Source of the DNA: Prado023 sp049688595
Lineage (GTDB): Bacteria; Actinomycetota; Actinomycetes; S36-B12; CAIYMF01
Direction of reading: 5' to 3'
DNA length: 13,066 nucleotides
Assembly: GCA_049688595.1 (NCBI GenBank)
Contig: JBAVLA010000021.1
Coordinates: forward strand, 1 to 13,066
This document shows, in pieces, positions 1-7,518 of the stretch (its first letter is position 1; each line of letters begins with the position of its first letter). The position numbers and the translations under genes are program-made. A model generated the notes under the pieces. It had not been told where the DNA came from. It made no database searches and saw nothing but the letters and a program-made list of their open reading frames with translations.

Positions 1-2
1 AC

Positions 3-191
3 CCGAAGCCAAGGAAGGACGCACCACCGGGACCCAACGACCCCCGAACCACACACAGCCGCGGGACGCCCAACCCGCCGCCGTGGACCCACCCGCCCGA
101 AGACAGGACCGCCCCCACACACCGCAGCGACAACCACCACAACACCAGAACCAGAAGCACACAACAACTAGAACAAGTGTTCGAATCCTAG
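3..191 (+). CDS. Possible 3' end of an unidentified protein (partial, start outside window)
   Basis: The third forward frame is open from the window edge to a TAG at 189-191. It reads as a Pro/Thr/His/Arg-rich tail ending LEQVFES. Roughly three quarters of its codons end in G or C, somewhat more than in the two other forward frames, which are also open here. A GC hairpin starts 14 bases after the stop, as expected behind a gene. I recognise no domain; low-complexity Pro-rich tails like this occur at the C-terminus of many actinobacterial proteins. It could equally be non-coding DNA, because A/C-rich composition keeps stops rare in all three forward frames. Confidence 0.3.
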   Translation, partial: PKPRKDAPPGPNDPRTTHSRGTPNPPPWTHPPEDRTAPTHRSDNHHNTRTRSTQQLEQVFES

Positions 192-204
192 CACCCCGCA
201 ACCA

Positions 205-221
205 ACCCCGCAAGCAGGGGT
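205..221 (+). terminator. Putative GC hairpin terminator after the left-edge reading frame
   Basis: ACCCC (205-209) pairs with GGGGT (217-221) around a 7-base loop. The left arm belongs to a 9-base direct repeat, ACCCCGCAA, at 193-201 and 205-213. There is no T-tract, which is common for actinobacterial terminators. Its position 14 bases past the TAG at 189-191 is the main support. Confidence 0.3.
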
Positions 222-484
222 CTGGGTGTCGGGTGTGCACCTGGTTCCCAACGTCGGCGGCGTGGCTGCTCGGCGACCCCGGCGATCCGGCCGGGTTGCG
301 AACACCGAGCTCGGGAGCAGAGAGCCCCCGGGATCCGACGCCACGCGGCCAGCGACAACATTCGGCCCGCGCCCATGTGGGACACGGCAGCCGAGAGCTA
401 ACCTGCCCCGCAAGGGCTCGCCCTCAGCTCAGCAGACGCATCCCAAGCGGTCCAGCCCACCCACCCCAGTGCCACGCACGGCCG

Positions 485-512
485 GCGACAGCCCCCGCTC
501 GCGGACTACGCT
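485..512 (+). promoter_or_regulatory. Candidate sigma70-type promoter for the small heat-shock gene
   Basis: A TACGCT hexamer (507-512) fits the actinobacterial -10 pattern TANNNT. It lies 16 bases after GCGACA (485-490), a weak match to TTGACA. Transcription from here would give a leader of about 50 bases containing the hairpin GGGTC-CTCT-GACCC (530-543), ending in a good ribosome site. The -35 match is poor, so this is a candidate only. Confidence 0.3.
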
Positions 513-529
513 GAAACGACGCGCCAAGC

Positions 530-543
530 GGGTCCTCTGACCC
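530..543 (+). promoter_or_regulatory. Leader hairpin upstream of the small heat-shock gene
   Basis: GGGTC (530-534) and GACCC (539-543) form a perfect 5-bp stem with a CTCT loop in the presumed 5' leader. It ends 25 bases before the start codon and does not cover the ribosome site, so a classical RNA-thermometer role is not directly supported. Confidence 0.25.
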
Positions 544-568
544 ACTGCACGCGGGAGAGGAGCAGACG

Positions 569-982
569 ATGTCACTGGTGAAGCGCGAGCGATCCGATCT
601 TGTTGAGGCCTTCCGGAGGTTCTTCAGCACGGAGTTGGAGGACAAGTCGTGGCTCCGCGTCGAGGAGTATGTCGACGACAACACGCACGTGATCCGGGCT
701 GAGCTGCCGGGCATCGACCCCGAGAAGGACCTCGACATTTCGGTGGTCAACGGGACGCTGGTGATCAAGGCTGAGCGCGAGGAGAAGTCCGAGAAGAAGG
801 ACAAGGACTCCTATCGGTCGGAGTTCCGCTACGGATCCTTCATCCGGGAGATCACGCTTCCGGCCGGCTGCAAGGATGCCGACGTGACGGCCGCCTACAT
901 CGACGGCGTGCTCGAGGTACGCGTCCCGATCGGTGAAGTGCCCAAGGTCGAGCCGGTGAAGATCCCGATCTCCCGAGTCTGA
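569..982 (+). CDS. hsp20: Small heat-shock protein, Hsp20/alpha-crystallin family
   Basis: The gene encodes a 137-residue ATP-independent holdase chaperone that binds unfolding proteins in the cytoplasm and keeps them refoldable. The alpha-crystallin domain spans about residues 30-125, with the family-typical stretches VIRAELPGID, a later block with DGVLEVRVP, and the N-terminal amphipathic segment rich in Phe and Arg (EAFRRFFS). The C-terminal tail carries the I-x-I motif (IPI) that docks into neighbouring subunits during oligomer assembly. The length is typical for bacterial members. The ATG at 569 is preceded by a clear purine-rich ribosome site (GGAGAGGAG) at good spacing, which fixes the start. 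It appears to be a single-gene unit: a strong GC hairpin stands 65 bases after the stop and glgX begins 155 bases downstream. Confidence 0.9.
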   Translation: MSLVKRERSDLVEAFRRFFSTELEDKSWLRVEEYVDDNTHVIRAELPGIDPEKDLDISVVNGTLVIKAEREEKSEKKDKDSYRSEFRYGSFIREITLPAGCKDADVTAAYIDGVLEVRVPIGEVPKVEPVKIPISRV

Positions 983-1046
983 CGCCAGCCCGGCCCCGAC
1001 GCGAGCGCGCCCAGCCCGACACCAGCGCGACCCCGACACCGGCCCA

Positions 1047-1064
1047 CACCCCCATTGGGGGGTG
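1047..1064 (+). terminator. Strong GC hairpin, likely terminator of the small heat-shock gene
   Basis: CACCCCC (1047-1053) pairs perfectly with GGGGGTG (1058-1064) around the loop ATTG. The 7-bp, almost all-GC stem lies 65 bases after the hsp20 stop and 74 bases before the glgX start. There is no U-tract, which is usual for high-GC actinobacterial terminators. Confidence 0.5.
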
Positions 1065-1137
1065 CGGCAGTCACGCGCGCACCCCACATCCGCGCCCGCC
1101 CGCGCACGAACAGCACTGACCGTGGCAGGCTCCTACC

Positions 1138-3264
<2,127 letters not shown>

Positions 3265-3284
3265 GGCGGGACCTCTGCCGGTGA

Positions 3285-4223
3285 CTACCCGGTGATCCGC
3301 CGGTTGATGTCCGCCGCGGCGTTGTATCCGCGCTCGCGCAGCCGATGGTTCAGCGCGGCGGCCTCGATGATCACCGCCAGGTTCCTGCCCGGCTGCACCG
3401 GCACCGTCACCTTCGGAACCGGCACGCCGAGCACCTCCTGAAAGTGCTCGTCGATGCCGACCCGCTCGTACTCCTTCTCCCAGTCGCGCATCTCCAACAC
3501 CACGACGAAGGAGATCGCCTGATCGCCCTTGATCGCCCCGATCCCGAACAGCTCCTCCACGTCGACCCGGCCCACCCCGGGGATGTCGATCACGAATCCG
3601 CGGCCCTGGGGCGCCCTTCCGCGCAGGGACTGCTCAGAGATGCGCAGGACCTCGACCTCGCTGTCCGAGATGAGTCGATGGCCGCGGCGCACGAGTTCCA
3701 GGGCTGTCTCCGAGGCGCCCACCGCCTGCTCGGCGAGGATGAGGACACCTTCCCCGTACACGTCGACGAGGCCGGCATGGACCGTCTGGCGCGGGGCGAG
3801 CTCGTGGATCAGGTACCAGTTCAGGGCGCCGGCGAACTGGGAGGTCTGGACGTCGGTGACCAGGACGGGTACGTCGTGACGATCGGCCGCCTCGACCATG
3901 TCCGGCATCACGTGCAGCCCGCGCGCCACGATCAGCGCCGGGAACTCCAGGGCGAAGTAGGCATCCAGCCGCTGAGCCCTGGTCGCCGGGTCGAGTGCGC
4001 TCAAGTAGGCGGTCTCGGTCCATCCGATGATCTGCAGCCGTCCGGGGTTGAAGTGCTCGGTGAAGCCGGTCAGCTGTAGCCCGGGCCGGTTCACCTCCGA
4101 CGTCGACACGCGGACGCTGGTGAGGTCAAGCTGCCCACCTGCGACCCGCATCAGGCTCAGCGAATCAACGATGTCCGACAACGGGACCGAATAGGACGGC
4201 ACCTCAGCCGCGGTCGCCTTCAT
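3285..4223 (-). CDS. HprK-like protein with degenerate P-loop (probable pseudokinase), copy 1
   Basis: This 312-residue protein has the HprK N-terminal domain (residues about 10-140; NRPGLQLTGF, LQIIGWTE) and the C-terminal kinase/phosphorylase fold. The HprK His is kept (VHAGLVDVYGEG, His149). The Walker A loop is destroyed: residues 164-171 read AEQAVGAS where the family has GxSGxGKS, losing two glycines and the catalytic lysine (Ala170). The following LIADD is LISDS, and the EIRG-type signature reads DIPG. The C-terminal signature is canonical (VPVPKVTVPVQPGRN, 267-281, then LAVIIE). It probably cannot bind ATP in the normal way and may be a regulatory or structural partner. It is the last gene of the operon, after the phosphatase. 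ATG 4223 has AGGAAGG in front; an in-frame GTG at 4241 with AGGTGG would add six residues. Confidence 0.85.
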   Translation of the reverse strand: MKATAAEVPSYSVPLSDIVDSLSLMRVAGGQLDLTSVRVSTSEVNRPGLQLTGFTEHFNPGRLQIIGWTETAYLSALDPATRAQRLDAYFALEFPALIVARGLHVMPDMVEAADRHDVPVLVTDVQTSQFAGALNWYLIHELAPRQTVHAGLVDVYGEGVLILAEQAVGASETALELVRRGHRLISDSEVEVLRISEQSLRGRAPQGRGFVIDIPGVGRVDVEELFGIGAIKGDQAISFVVVLEMRDWEKEYERVGIDEHFQEVLGVPVPKVTVPVQPGRNLAVIIEAAALNHRLRERGYNAAADINRRITG

Positions 4224-4268
4224 GACCTTCCTGCGCGGCACTTGTTACCACCTGCTCCCTCGGATGCC

Positions 4269-4997
4269 TCAGTCAACGAGCTTGCTGCGCAGGGAATCGA
4301 CGGCATCCTCGCCCATCCCGTGCGCGAAGAGGAACTCAGCGGCCGAGCCGTACTGCTTGTCCAGCCAATTGAGGATGCGGCTCATGGCATGGTCCGGCGC
4401 ACCGCCGAGCACCTCGAACAGCCGCGGCGATATGGGCACGCCGCGGGACAGCAGCGTCGTGACTGTCCGGTCGATCCACTCCCCGTCCAGGTTCAACGCG
4501 CTCTGCGTGTAGTCGGCGATCACCGCCGAACGGTCGACTCCGACTGCTTCCAGGGTCAGCGCCACGACCAGGCCGGTCCGGTCCTTGCCGGCCGTGCAGT
4601 GGACGAGGACCGGGCGGTCGCAGCTCTCAGCGATCATCGACACCGCGGCGGTCAGCGACCAGGCGGAATCAAGCAGCACCTGGCGGTACAGGCTCTCCAA
4701 GCTGATGTGCCCATCCTCGACGAAGGAGGACCGCGAGCCCCCGTGGATCGGAACCCTCACGATCAGCGCCTCGGGCAGTGGGTGCACCGACTTGTCCTGC
4801 GCCGCCTCCAGGCGCGAGCGCAGGTCGATCACCACGCTGATCCCAAGCTTGCGCAGCGCGATCGACCCCGCTGGGGTGATCCCGCCCAGGGCATCGGAGC
4901 GGAAGAGCTGCCCCGGCCGCGTGACCCCGCGTCCGGCTGGGTAGCCACCAACGTCGCGGAAGTTGTGGGTGCCCTCGATGTCCATCCGCAGGCTCAT
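4269..4997 (-). CDS. Cys-based tyrosine/serine-type protein (or phosphoinositide) phosphatase
   Basis: The gene encodes 242 residues of the IphP/MptpB-like tyrosine phosphatase family. The CX5R signature HCTAGKDRTG carries the nucleophile Cys134 and phosphate-binding Arg140; the Lys-Asp inside the loop is typical of this dual-specificity or lipid-active subgroup. The N-terminal NFRDVGGYP and LFRSDAL motifs are also family hallmarks. No signal peptide or membrane segment is seen, so it should be cytoplasmic. Its ATG overlaps the stop of the upstream hprK homologue in an ATGA (4994-4997), which indicates translational coupling, and the degenerate HprK copy follows 45 bases after its stop. The context suggests it removes phosphate from a target of the neighbouring kinase, or from the HprK proteins themselves; that is inference. 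An internal ATG at 4985 is a possible alternative start. Confidence 0.88.
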   Translation of the reverse strand: MSLRMDIEGTHNFRDVGGYPAGRGVTRPGQLFRSDALGGITPAGSIALRKLGISVVIDLRSRLEAAQDKSVHPLPEALIVRVPIHGGSRSSFVEDGHISLESLYRQVLLDSAWSLTAAVSMIAESCDRPVLVHCTAGKDRTGLVVALTLEAVGVDRSAVIADYTQSALNLDGEWIDRTVTTLLSRGVPISPRLFEVLGGAPDHAMSRILNWLDKQYGSAAEFLFAHGMGEDAVDSLRSKLVD

Positions 4998-6034
4998 GCG
5001 ATGCTCCCGTAGAGGTCCGCCACCGCGCTGGACTCCAGCCCGGGGAAATCGCCACGCAGGCGTGAGGCTCGCATCGCCATCGCCCCGGATTCGATCAGGA
5101 TCGCGGTGCTTCGGCTCGGATGCACCGGGATGGCGAGGAGGGGGACCTTCACACCCAGGATCGACGTCGTCTGGAGCCCGGCGGTCAGCTCGACGGCGTG
5201 GGCCTGCGCATCGCCTGCCGGGCTGGACTGACCCGCAGCCGTGCCTGTTCCCTGCCGCTCGAGGGACACCGCCATGCTGATGCTTCCCGAGGCCTTCACC
5301 GCGCCCACCCCGTACATCGTCCGCAGGTTGACGATGCCGATTCCCTTGATCTCCATGAAGTGCCGCATCAGCCCCGGCGCCCGGCCCATGAGCTCGTGCT
5401 CCGAGGGCCGTCGGACCTCAACCGTGTCGTCGGCGATGAGCCGGTGCCCCCGACGGATGAGCTCGAGGGCCGTCTCCGACTTGCCGATGCCACTCGGGCC
5501 GAGGATCAGGACGCCCTCGCCCGCCACGTCGACCAGCCCCGCGTGCAGCAGCGTCCGCGGCGCCAGCTCGAGCGCGAGGTATCCGTACAGGCCGATCGAG
5601 AAGTCCGTCGAGGCCGACTGCGTCCGCAGCACAGGCACCCCGTTCTCGTGGGCAAGTCGGAGCGCGCGCTCGTTCACCGGCATCCCGCGGGTGAGGATCA
5701 CCGCCGGGACCCCCTTCTGGAATGAGCTGCCCAGGAGCGCCCATCGTTCTTCCTCAGGCAGGCTGGCCAAGTAGTTGATCTCCGTGCTGCCGATCACCTG
5801 GATCCGGGCGCTGGGGAAGTGGTCGGCGTACCCGGCCCACTGCAGCCCGGGCCGGTTCAACCCGGCCGAGAGGATCGTCGGCTTGGTCAGGTCCACTCCC
5901 CCGTCGGTCACCACCTCCAGGTCGAAGCGGGCGATGATTGCTGAGAGCGGGACGCCTCGGAGCTCCGAGGCCTTGGGGATCACGACCGTGTCATCGGGGA
6001 ACTCGGCCGTGCCGTCGAAGGGACCCTCGGGCAT
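4994..6034 (-). CDS. hprK: HprK/phosphorylase homologue with intact P-loop, copy 2
   Basis: This 346-residue protein has the HprK N-terminal domain (about 25-160; NRPGLQWAGY, RIQVIGSTE) and the P-loop kinase domain. The key parts are present: His174 in HAGLVDV, Walker A GPSGIGKS (179-186, Lys185), LIADD (Asp202-Asp203) and EIKGIGIVN (228-236). In known HprK these bind ATP and phosphorylate HPr on a serine. Unlike copy 1, the C-terminal signature is diverged (IPVHPSRS where copy 1 has VPVQPGRN) and is preceded by a Gly/Ala-rich insert around 261-287. This region takes part in the phosphorylase reaction and hexamer contacts, so target or activity may differ. I chose the ATG at 6034, since upstream in-frame sequence is Pro/Gly-rich filler; a TACTCT box 7 bases before it suggests a leaderless mRNA. 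It is the first gene of the three-gene operon. No HPr gene is visible. Confidence 0.85.
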   Translation of the reverse strand: MPEGPFDGTAEFPDDTVVIPKASELRGVPLSAIIARFDLEVVTDGGVDLTKPTILSAGLNRPGLQWAGYADHFPSARIQVIGSTEINYLASLPEEERWALLGSSFQKGVPAVILTRGMPVNERALRLAHENGVPVLRTQSASTDFSIGLYGYLALELAPRTLLHAGLVDVAGEGVLILGPSGIGKSETALELIRRGHRLIADDTVEVRRPSEHELMGRAPGLMRHFMEIKGIGIVNLRTMYGVGAVKASGSISMAVSLERQGTGTAAGQSSPAGDAQAHAVELTAGLQTTSILGVKVPLLAIPVHPSRSTAILIESGAMAMRASRLRGDFPGLESSAVADLYGSIA

Positions 6035-6041
6035 GGTGGCA

Positions 6042-6047
6042 AGAGTA
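6042..6047 (-). promoter_or_regulatory. Candidate -10 box for leaderless transcription of the HprK operon
   Basis: Read leftward, TACTCT is followed by 7 bases and then the ATG at 6034. This places the expected transcription start at or next to the A of the start codon. No Shine-Dalgarno sequence precedes the ATG, which fits a leaderless transcript, a common arrangement in actinobacteria. No convincing -35 is present. Confidence 0.35.
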
Positions 6048-6124
6048 GGCCGGCTGGAGCCGGCTCGCCTGCCCGGCGCGGAGGGACGCGGCCCAGGGCC
6101 GCCGGGCCAGTCCCAGCGAGGAGG

Positions 6125-6145
6125 CCCGCGTGACCAGCACGCGGG
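6125..6145. promoter_or_regulatory. Perfect 8-bp inverted repeat between the divergent HprK operon and methyltransferase gene
   Basis: CCCGCGTG (6125-6132) and CACGCGGG (6138-6145) are perfect inverted copies around the 5-base centre ACCAG. The 21-bp dyad lies 90 bases before the HprK operon start and 38 bases before the methyltransferase start. It could be an operator serving both promoters, or an RNA hairpin in the leader of the rightward transcript. Confidence 0.45.
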
Positions 6146-6183
6146 AGGCGAGCCCGGCCACACCGGCCTGCGAGGATTGACCC

Positions 6184-7053
6184 GTGACCGGCCCGGACGA
6201 CCTCGCAGTCAACAGCGCGCTGTGGACGCTGATCAACCAGCAGCACACGGACTCCAGCGCCCGCGCCCTCTGGGCTCGGGACGACATCGCCTGGGGCCTG
6301 TTGGCCACACCCGAGTCCGAACTGGGCGTGATCGGCGACGTGGCGGGGCGGGTCGTCGTGGAGCTGGGCTGCGGCACGGCGCACATGTCGGCCTGGCTGA
6401 CCCGTCGGGGCGCGCGGGTGGTCGCCGTCGACCTGACCGCGGCGCAGCTGCGGACGGCCCACCTCGCCCAGTCCGTGCACCGCCTCGGGTTCGCGCTCGT
6501 CCAGGCCAACGCCGAGCAGCTGCCCCTCGTGGACGGCTTCGCCGACCTGTGCATCAGCGAGCACGGCGCCCCGTCGTGGTGCGACCCGGAGCTCTGGGTG
6601 CGCGAAGCCGCCCGGGTGCTGCGACCCGGCGGCCGGCTGGTCTTCCTCACCAACAGCCCCCTGTCGGCCATGTGCGTCCCAGCCGACGGCGGCCCGGCCG
6701 GTGACCGCCTCCTGCGTGGCCCCGACGAGCTGCGCGAGGTGCGCTGGCCGGGGGGTGGCGTGGAGCACCACCCCAGCCACGGAGACTGGGTTCGAGTGCT
6801 CAGTGCGAACGGATTCCGGATCGAGGGCCTGCTCGAGCTCCCGCACGCCTGGCCGGCCGCGGGAGTCCGGCGTGCCCCCGACGCGCAGCCCGCTCAGCCA
6901 CCTGACCGGTCGGATCCCACGCTCGACTACTACGACATCGTCGACCGTGACTGGGCGGCGCGCTGGCCGGTCGAGGACCTCTGGACCGCGGTGCTCTGCA
7001 AGGACAAGCGATCAGGTCAGGACCAAAGTCCCGGCCAGATTGGTCCGATGTGA
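6184..7053 (+). CDS. Class I SAM-dependent methyltransferase
   Basis: This 289-residue protein has a Rossmann-type methyltransferase core of the Methyltransf_11/UbiE style. Motif I is VVVELGCGTA (57-66), with Glu60 and the glycine-rich SAM loop. The acidic ribose-binding residue is Asp83 in VVAVDLT, followed by LPLVDGFADL (about 113-122) and the post-motif strand VLRPGGRLVF. The substrate cannot be told from sequence; the C-terminal half (about 190-280), with DYYDIVDRDW, is where specificity should lie. The GTG start has GAGGA 7 bases upstream. The gene begins a rightward run followed 28 bases later by a small membrane protein and then tgt, and it diverges from the HprK operon. An RNA-modifying role beside tgt is possible but has no direct support. 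Confidence 0.85.
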   Translation: MTGPDDLAVNSALWTLINQQHTDSSARALWARDDIAWGLLATPESELGVIGDVAGRVVVELGCGTAHMSAWLTRRGARVVAVDLTAAQLRTAHLAQSVHRLGFALVQANAEQLPLVDGFADLCISEHGAPSWCDPELWVREAARVLRPGGRLVFLTNSPLSAMCVPADGGPAGDRLLRGPDELREVRWPGGGVEHHPSHGDWVRVLSANGFRIEGLLELPHAWPAAGVRRAPDAQPAQPPDRSDPTLDYYDIVDRDWAARWPVEDLWTAVLCKDKRSGQDQSPGQIGPM

Positions 7054-7058
7054 CCCGT

Positions 7059-7074
7059 TTGCCGTTTGCGGCAA
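7059..7074 (+). promoter_or_regulatory. Intercistronic hairpin abutting the ribosome site of the membrane protein gene
   Basis: TTGCCG (7059-7064) and CGGCAA (7069-7074) form a perfect 6-bp stem with a TTTG loop, extendable by one G-U pair. It starts 5 bases after the methyltransferase stop. Its right arm shares the AA of the AAGGGG ribosome site (7073-7078) used by the ATG at 7082, so folding could limit ribosome access or stabilise the upstream message. Confidence 0.35.
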
Positions 7075-7081
7075 GGGGAAC

Positions 7082-7498
7082 ATGGCGGACATGACTGCAA
7101 CGACGGAAGGCACGTCCACAAGCAAGACCACGGCAGCAGCGGGCGAGGCGCTCGCTCCCGAGGTCGTTGAGCGATCCTCGGGACGACCGGGGCGCGGATG
7201 GGTGATCGTAGCAGCGGCGGGCACGGTCGCGCTTGTCGCGGCGGGGCTCGCCATCGTCCCTCCCACGACCGGCCGGGCGGCCGAGAGCGATCCGAGCACC
7301 GCCAAGGTGGACCAGTCAGTCGGGGCCGGCGTGCTGGCCATCGCCTGGGAGGCCACTTCAGCCGAGGACCGGGCGACCATCTGCCACGCGTTCGAGGCGG
7401 ACGCGGACGGCGCGTGGCGCAGCTACAGCGAGGCCGCCGGCAGCGCGATCGCCCCGACGCGGGCCGAGTTCGAGGCGTTCCTCGGCACCGTCTGCTGA
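7082..7498 (+). CDS. Small single-pass membrane protein of unknown function
   Basis: The gene encodes 138 residues that I do not recognise as a family. A polar Thr/Ser/Ala-rich N-terminus (1-36) containing Arg residues just before the membrane is followed by one hydrophobic helix (about 38-60; WVIVAAAGTVALVAAGLAIV). After it comes a 75-residue C-terminal part with an acidic, alpha-helical look. By the positive-inside rule the N-terminus should be cytoplasmic and the C-terminal part outside. That part contains two cysteines (in RATICHAF and as the very last residue), which could form a disulphide. The ATG has AAGGGG at short spacing; a second ATG lies three codons later. It stands between the methyltransferase and tgt, with tgt starting 20 bases after its stop. 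Confidence 0.65.
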   Translation: MADMTATTEGTSTSKTTAAAGEALAPEVVERSSGRPGRGWVIVAAAGTVALVAAGLAIVPPTTGRAAESDPSTAKVDQSVGAGVLAIAWEATSAEDRATICHAFEADADGAWRSYSEAAGSAIAPTRAEFEAFLGTVC

Positions 7499-7518
7499 AC
7501 CTCCGCAGGGACGGGGCA

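Larger units (their letters stand above)
192..568. other. Non-coding stretch upstream of the small heat-shock gene
   Basis: Long frames cross this stretch in several registers (for example 83-514 forward and 168-413 reverse), but none has a recognisable domain, a good ribosome site or consistent codon bias, so I treat it as non-coding. It holds a GC hairpin near 205-221, a candidate promoter at 485-512 and a small leader hairpin at 530-543. No CIRCE or HAIR-type heat-shock operator is visible. Confidence 0.5.

Noticed and set aside
176..200. GTGTTCGAATCC resembling the T-arm of a tRNA
   Set aside because: The bases on either side of the loop do not pair beyond one G-C, and no acceptor, D or anticodon arm can be built upstream.
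83..514. 143-residue forward reading frame before the heat-shock gene
   Set aside because: It has no ribosome site, no recognisable domain and a composition shifting from Gln/His-rich to Arg/Gly/Pro-rich, as expected from GC-rich non-coding DNA.
995..1040. Approximate 20-base periodic CCCGAC...AGCGCG pattern after hsp20
   Set aside because: Only two to three degenerate copies in very GC-rich DNA; not distinguishable from biased composition.
3265..3300. Possible bidirectional terminator between glgX and the HprK-like gene
   Set aside because: The only stem (CCGGT with ACCCGG) needs a bulge and overlaps the stop codon of the leftward gene; too weak to call.
6035..6163. 43-residue upstream extension of the copy 2 HprK homologue from a GTG
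   Set aside because: The residues are Pro/Gly/Arg/Trp-rich with no HprK similarity, and the extension would run through the perfect dyad at 6125-6145.
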